Source of the DNA: Thermoplasmata archaeon
GTDB taxonomy: Archaea > Thermoplasmatota > Thermoplasmata > Lutacidiplasmatales > UBA184
DNA length: 6,483 nucleotides
Reading direction: 5' to 3'
Assembly: GCA_030037035.1 (NCBI GenBank)
Contig: JASHSA010000052.1
Span: 1-6,483, forward strand
Part shown: positions 5,301 to 6,483 of the stretch, in pieces
How positions within the stretch are numbered: position 1 is the stretch's first letter
Layout of the letters: each line of letters opens with the position of its first letter
The notes under the pieces: generated by a model
What the model saw: only the letters and a program-made list of their open reading frames with translations
Told to the model about the DNA's origin: nothing
The model's database searches: none
Translations under genes and position numbers: made by a program

Positions 5301-6175
5301 CCGACGCCGCCGTCCCTCGCGGGAACGGGCCGGCTCCGACGGCCCCGGGCCGAGCGGACGTCGTCGTCGAGATCGCCGTCAAGGACGACCCGAGGCTCCT
5401 CGCGGCGATCGACTCGCTCGCCGCGCAGCGTCGCCGGCCCGATCGCGTCCTGATCGCCGGCTCGCCGAAGACGCCCGAGGCGCTCGCCGCCTCCGCGCTC
5501 TCGCGCCAGCCCTCGCTGAAGGTCGAGCTCGTCCGGCTCGAAGGGGGCCCGGTCGACGCGCGCGTGAAGGCGATGGCGCTCCTGCACGAGGCGACGACCG
5601 TCTTCCTCGACTCGGACGAGGTCGCCCCCCCCGAGTGGCTCGAGACGATCGTCGCGCCGATCGAGGGCGGGGCGGCGGTCTTCTCCGGAGGTCCGACCCG
5701 GCCGCTCCGTCCGCCGACCCACCCGATCCAGCGGTACATGGAACTGGTCGAGGAGTCGATCTACGACGACCTCGTCCCGAGGAACATCGCCTACCTTCCG
5801 CTCGGCAACAGTGCCTGGAGCACGAAGGTCCTCAAGGAGTTCGGCTTCGACGCGCGCGTCACGGCGGAGGATCACGACCTGGAGACGCGCGTCGTGCGGG
5901 CCGGCCTGCGGGGGGTCTTCCTGCCCGAGGCGTGGGTCTACCACGACAAGAGCCTCGAGACGAGCTATCGGAAGTGGGCGCGCAAGCGCTACGTCTGGCT
6001 GTTCCAGATGGCCGTTTCGCTCCTCAAGAACGGGAAGATCGGCGAGCGCTGGCGCGAGCGCCGACGGCGGATCCGCCACCCGCTCTACTACGTCGAGGCG
6101 CTGATGAAGCCGATCGCGCTCGTCCACGCCCGCCTGCGCTGGTCGCGCGTCGCCTCGCAGCCCGAGCCCCCCTAG
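5297..6175 (+). CDS. Family 2 (GT-A fold) glycosyltransferase
   Basis: This 292-residue protein resembles GT2 enzymes, which transfer a sugar from a nucleotide donor to a glycan, lipid or protein acceptor. The metal/donor-binding DxD is in VFLDSDEVAPPEWLE (102-116; Asp105, Asp107). The acceptor-side acidic pair is in TAEDHDLETRVVRAG (189-203; Glu191, Asp192), followed by GVFLPEAWVYHDKSLE (206-221), the usual strand before a conserved His216. A basic segment (WARKRYVWL, 227-235) and an Arg-rich stretch (251-260) follow. I see no confident transmembrane helix, so it is probably cytosolic or loosely membrane-associated. The expected N-terminal VDDGS-type nucleotide motif is replaced by LIAGSPKT (52-59), making it a divergent member. 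The start is GTG 5297, overlapping the epimerase TGA, which indicates translational coupling. The first 20 or so residues are Pro/Ala-rich and may be unstructured. Together the pair suggests surface-glycan or N-glycan assembly. Confidence 0.88.
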   Translation: MTDAAVPRGNGPAPTAPGRADVVVEIAVKDDPRLLAAIDSLAAQRRRPDRVLIAGSPKTPEALAASALSRQPSLKVELVRLEGGPVDARVKAMALLHEATTVFLDSDEVAPPEWLETIVAPIEGGAAVFSGGPTRPLRPPTHPIQRYMELVEESIYDDLVPRNIAYLPLGNSAWSTKVLKEFGFDARVTAEDHDLETRVVRAGLRGVFLPEAWVYHDKSLETSYRKWARKRYVWLFQMAVSLLKNGKIGERWRERRRRIRHPLYYVEALMKPIALVHARLRWSRVASQPEPP

Positions 6176-6176
6176 G

Positions 6177-6206
6177 CCCGCGCCGCCGCCGGCGCGACGG
6201 CGCGGG
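6177..6206. terminator. GC-rich stem-loop between convergent genes
   Basis: The arms CCCGCGCCG (6177-6185) and CGGCGCGGG (6198-6206) are perfectly complementary over 9 bp with a 12-nt loop. The structure begins one base after the glycosyltransferase stop and lies in the 40-bp gap before the convergent ORF's stop at 6216. Only a short TCCTT follows, so it is not a classical bacterial-style terminator with a U-tract. It may mark transcript ends or stabilise the 3' end. High GC raises the chance of accidental pairing. Confidence 0.45.
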
Positions 6207-6215
6207 TCCTTGCGG

Positions 6216-6473
6216 TCAGTACCCCCAGCCCGCGATCCGACGCTCGACCGAGCCGTGGTACGGCCGCGACGCGATGCGGGCCCGGGCGAGCTCGAGCGCC
6301 TCGCGCGCCGCGTCGGCGGTCGCTGCCGCCTCGTCGCGGGCCGAAAGCTCGGGCGGCCGAACGTCCCGGACGGGGCGGGCGACGCGGTAGGCCCTCACGT
6401 CGCGTCCGTCGCCGGCGACCGCCTTCTGCTCGCCGCGGTACGCCGCGACCTCGAGGCGGTTCAGGAAGCTCAT
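6216..6473 (-). CDS. Hypothetical protein, 85 residues (may extend past the window)
   Basis: I do not recognise this protein. From the ATG at 6473 it encodes an N-terminal half with strand-like stretches (SFLNRLEVAAYRGEQKAVA, 2-20; DVRAYRVARPVRDVRP, 25-40). An Ala/Glu-rich helix follows (SARDEAAATADAAREALELA, 44-63), and then a short aromatic tail ending in RRIAGWGY. There is no Cys, metal motif or membrane segment. Third codon positions are strongly G/C, consistent with real coding, and the stop falls just beyond the hairpin that separates it from the glycosyltransferase. GGAG occurs 3 nt before the ATG, close for a ribosome-binding site. The frame remains open to the right edge of the window, so the ATG may be internal to a longer gene. 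It converges on the epimerase-glycosyltransferase operon and need not be related to it. Confidence 0.55.
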   Translation of the reverse strand: MSFLNRLEVAAYRGEQKAVAGDGRDVRAYRVARPVRDVRPPELSARDEAAATADAAREALELARARIASRPYHGSVERRIAGWGY

Positions 6474-6483
6474 CCGCTCCGGG

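Noticed and set aside
1..6483. CRISPR array, insertion sequence, tRNA or rRNA
   Set aside because: No regularly spaced repeats, transposase motifs, terminal inverted repeats, cloverleaf or conserved rRNA segments are visible; coding capacity is almost fully used by the listed genes.
1..6483. Haloarchaeal origin suggested by high GC
   Set aside because: The encoded proteins, including PCNA, GNAT and the glycosyltransferase, contain many Lys and Arg residues and lack the strong acidic bias of halophile proteins.

Overview
The window is a GC-rich (coding third positions almost all G or C), densely packed piece of what is most likely a euryarchaeal chromosome. The archaeal call rests on a PCNA sliding clamp, a free-standing alanyl-tRNA editing protein (AlaX), and A/T-rich TATA-like islands about 25-35 bp upstream of several start codons with few clear Shine-Dalgarno sites. 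A high-GC member of Thermoplasmatota is my best guess. The proteins lack the extreme acidity of haloarchaea. The lineage is inference, not demonstrated.

Layout. Positions 3-209 (+) hold the C-terminal end of an unidentified protein. It runs into the end of a thiolase (206-1411, -), the two sharing a CTAG that gives both stop codons. Upstream of the thiolase on the same strand is PCNA (1489-2220, -). PCNA and AlaX (2319-3077, +) diverge from a 98-bp gap. AlaX overlaps by 41 bp the tail of a convergent GNAT acetyltransferase, the last gene of a three-gene minus-strand cluster: small protein of unknown function (4021-4245), winged-helix protein (3595-4005), GNAT (3037-3588). That cluster diverges, across an 83-bp gap with one strong TATATAT element, from a two-gene plus-strand operon: a nucleotide-sugar epimerase (4329-5300) and a family 2 glycosyltransferase (5297-6175) joined by a GTGA stop/start overlap. 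A GC hairpin then separates these from a convergent unidentified small ORF (6216-6473, -).

How the parts fit. The left half is housekeeping: acyl-CoA chemistry, replication processivity and tRNA proofreading. The right half looks like a surface-glycan or glycolipid module (sugar epimerisation plus sugar transfer) next to a putative regulator. The most unusual structure is a perfect 10-bp inverted repeat with a 5-nt loop (4021-4045). It covers the stop codon of the 74-residue gene and lies 15 bp upstream of the winged-helix gene, so it could be an autoregulatory operator or an mRNA hairpin controlling expression between the two genes. I see no mobile element, CRISPR array, rRNA or tRNA, and no clear evidence of an entirely new system. 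The 74-residue protein / winged-helix pair with its palindrome is the best candidate for something undescribed.
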